From assembly GCA_007844125.1 (NCBI GenBank), contig CM017567.1, forward strand, positions 6,712,170 to 6,776,169: a DNA stretch of 64,000 bases. Reading direction: 5' to 3'. The stretch comes from Sinonovacula constricta (Eukaryota; Mollusca; Bivalvia; Cardiida; Solecurtidae). The notes under the pieces were generated by a model that searched no databases, had not been told where the DNA came from, and saw nothing but the letters and a program-made list of their open reading frames with translations. This document shows positions 62,801 to 64,000 of the stretch, in pieces (within the stretch, counting starts at the first letter, position 1; each line of letters begins with the position of its first letter). The position numbers and the translations under genes are program-made.

Positions 62801-62930
62801 GTGTTTTAGCCAGGCAATGCAGACTAGTGTTTTAGCCAGGCAATGCAGGCTAGTGTTTTAGCCAGGCAATGAAGACTAGTGTTTTAGTCAGGCAATGCCG
62901 GCTAGTGTTTTAGCCAGGCAATGCAGGCTA
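56841..62930. repeat. 26-bp minisatellite, over 200 units
   Basis: The unit is TTTTAGCCAGGCAATGCAGG followed by CTAGTG. Common variants are AGCCGGGC, AACCAGGC, ATGCCGGC, ATGCAAGC and ATGCAGAC, plus scattered 27-bp TTTATATCC units. Dimers of AGCCGGGCAATGCCGGC with AACCAGGCAATGCAAGC repeat between about 57840 and 58820. There is no protein frame, since 26 bp shifts the frame every unit. No spacers or insertions interrupt it. Confidence 0.97.
59330..62730. repeat. 1.7-kb tandem duplication within the minisatellite
   Basis: The order of variant units from about 59330 to 61030 recurs from about 61030 to 62730. Landmarks: TTATATCCAGGTAATGCAG near 59380 and 61082, AGTACTTATATCCAGGC at 59821 and 61521, AGCCGGGCAGTGCAGG near 60771 and 62470. 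The offset is 1699-1701 bp throughout. Confidence 0.85.
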
Positions 62931-63085
62931 GTGTTTTTGTCAGGCAATCCAGTGTAGTGTTTATATCCAGGTTATTGCAGGCCATTGTTTTAGCTAGGCA
63001 ATGCAGGCAAGTGTTTTAGCCAGGCAATGTGCACAATTGTTGATAGCTAGGCAATGCAGGCATTTGTTTATAGCCAGTTGGTACA
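62931..63085. repeat. Degenerate right edge of the minisatellite
   Basis: Units decay to TTTATATCCAGGTTATTGC, GTTGATAGCTAGGCAATGC and TTTATAGCCAGTTGG. The older TTTATAGCCA form at both edges suggests that homogenisation acted in the middle. Confidence 0.85.
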
Positions 63086-64000
63086 AACTTATGTTGAAGA
63101 GACGCAAGTTATGAATACTTAAGTCACGGATAGACAGGTGTCATAACTTAATGCCCCACACACAATGCCCAACACACAAACCATACTTCACATTTATTTA
63201 AATCATAGAGGTACTATTAAGACATTCAGGTTTTGTTTATGACTCAAGAATACATATAACGTTCTTTTCCACATAGTTCGTAGATATCGAGGGTTGCTGG
63301 GATTTAAATTACCAAATCAGAAATAAATTAATTGAAAAGCATCGGGGAACTTTTGACTGAATCTCAAGACAACGCAGTATTTCAAAGGATGCACGTCCAC
63401 AAATAATTAAGCACTACACCTACTCCACCCACCCACCCTCCCCTTCAACCCCCTTACAACACACACACACCCTCTCAATGCCATTTTGAACAACGGCGAT
63501 CAAGTAGCTTTAAAACAATATACCTTTTAATATACAGTTGATTCTGTAATAATTAACCTTTATGAACCTTATCTATTAATTTGGTCATCATGGCGGTATA
63601 TAGAGCTTAACGTAAGATTTATAATTCAATAAACATTTTTGCTATATCTAATACCAACCTGCATGTCAGTACACATATATAATAACAGCAGCAGATGAGA
63701 CCGCATTGGTTCTCTTTATAAAAAATTGAAGTCGCATACACATCAGTCCAAACCAAATCATTACGCGATATTATTTTACATTTTCCAAGACCTGTTTATT
63801 ACGAACTTACGTTAGACAGGAAGAATAAAGCACACACACACAAAAGGAAACGAATAGGTTAAGTTTTTAAAAATTGAATTGTAAGTGTTGAAAAACCACG
63901 TGTATTACTCCGCGTCTCTGCCAGTTCAGTTTAATACACTTTCTAATAATTAAGAATAAATTGATGACCTTTTTGAACCGAGTGCAATAAATCATCGATT
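63086..64000. other. AT-rich stretch, no gene seen
   Basis: A C/CA-rich patch lies at 63420-63475. Otherwise no feature. Confidence 0.55.

Overview
The window is AT-rich, intron- and repeat-dense animal DNA. It holds one convincing protein-coding exon and no RNA gene, operon or bacterial-type system. The exon (4875..5201, minus strand) encodes the first zinc finger of a nuclear receptor of the NR1H group, and the finger reads like an ecdysone receptor. The dispersed repeats (tRNA-derived SINEs, a modular repeat opening with AAGAGGGCC and ending with CAGGTGAGCT, a short hairpin repeat) are of kinds I associate from memory with bivalve molluscs. A bivalve is therefore the best guess, but nothing here fixes the species.

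Layout. 1-4.8 kb: a SINE with a perfect 13-bp target-site duplication, AT-rich DNA, then the 3' part of a modular repeat. 4.9-5.2 kb: the receptor exon, transcribed leftward, so the second zinc finger and ligand-binding domain should lie beyond the left edge. 5.2-25.7 kb: probably the long 5' introns of the same gene. They contain a possible 33-nt microexon (9130..9162) whose phase fits the receptor exon, a possible first exon with a start codon and strong donor (20557..20576), another possible small exon (25248..25297), and a GC-rich promoter-like island (25.5-25.76 kb) with a perfect DR2 nuclear-receptor site. Six copies of a roughly 0.5-kb inverted-terminal-repeat element, SINE pieces and modular repeats fill the gaps. 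22.9-24.1 kb: a 31-bp minisatellite.

25.8-55 kb: mostly featureless AT-rich DNA with separate, unrelated minisatellites (23/16 bp at 35 kb, 24 bp at 46 kb, 41 bp at 48 kb, 65 bp at 49 kb), a second SINE, a GC-rich islet open in several frames (42.8 kb), an E-box cluster (32.2 kb) and a hAT-like element (53.6 kb). 55.9-63.1 kb: a 7-kb minisatellite of 26/27-bp units with degenerate edges, an 81-bp higher-order block, an internal 1.7-kb tandem duplication and one indel-rich patch that looks like unpolished sequence.

How parts may work together (inference): if the minus-strand gene is an ecdysone-receptor homologue, the DR2 site in the GC-rich island and the DR2 site inside the repeat just downstream of the exon are candidate sites for auto- or cross-regulation by nuclear receptors. 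No splice junction or promoter was tested. All exon calls other than 4875..5201 rest on splice-site sequence and phase alone.
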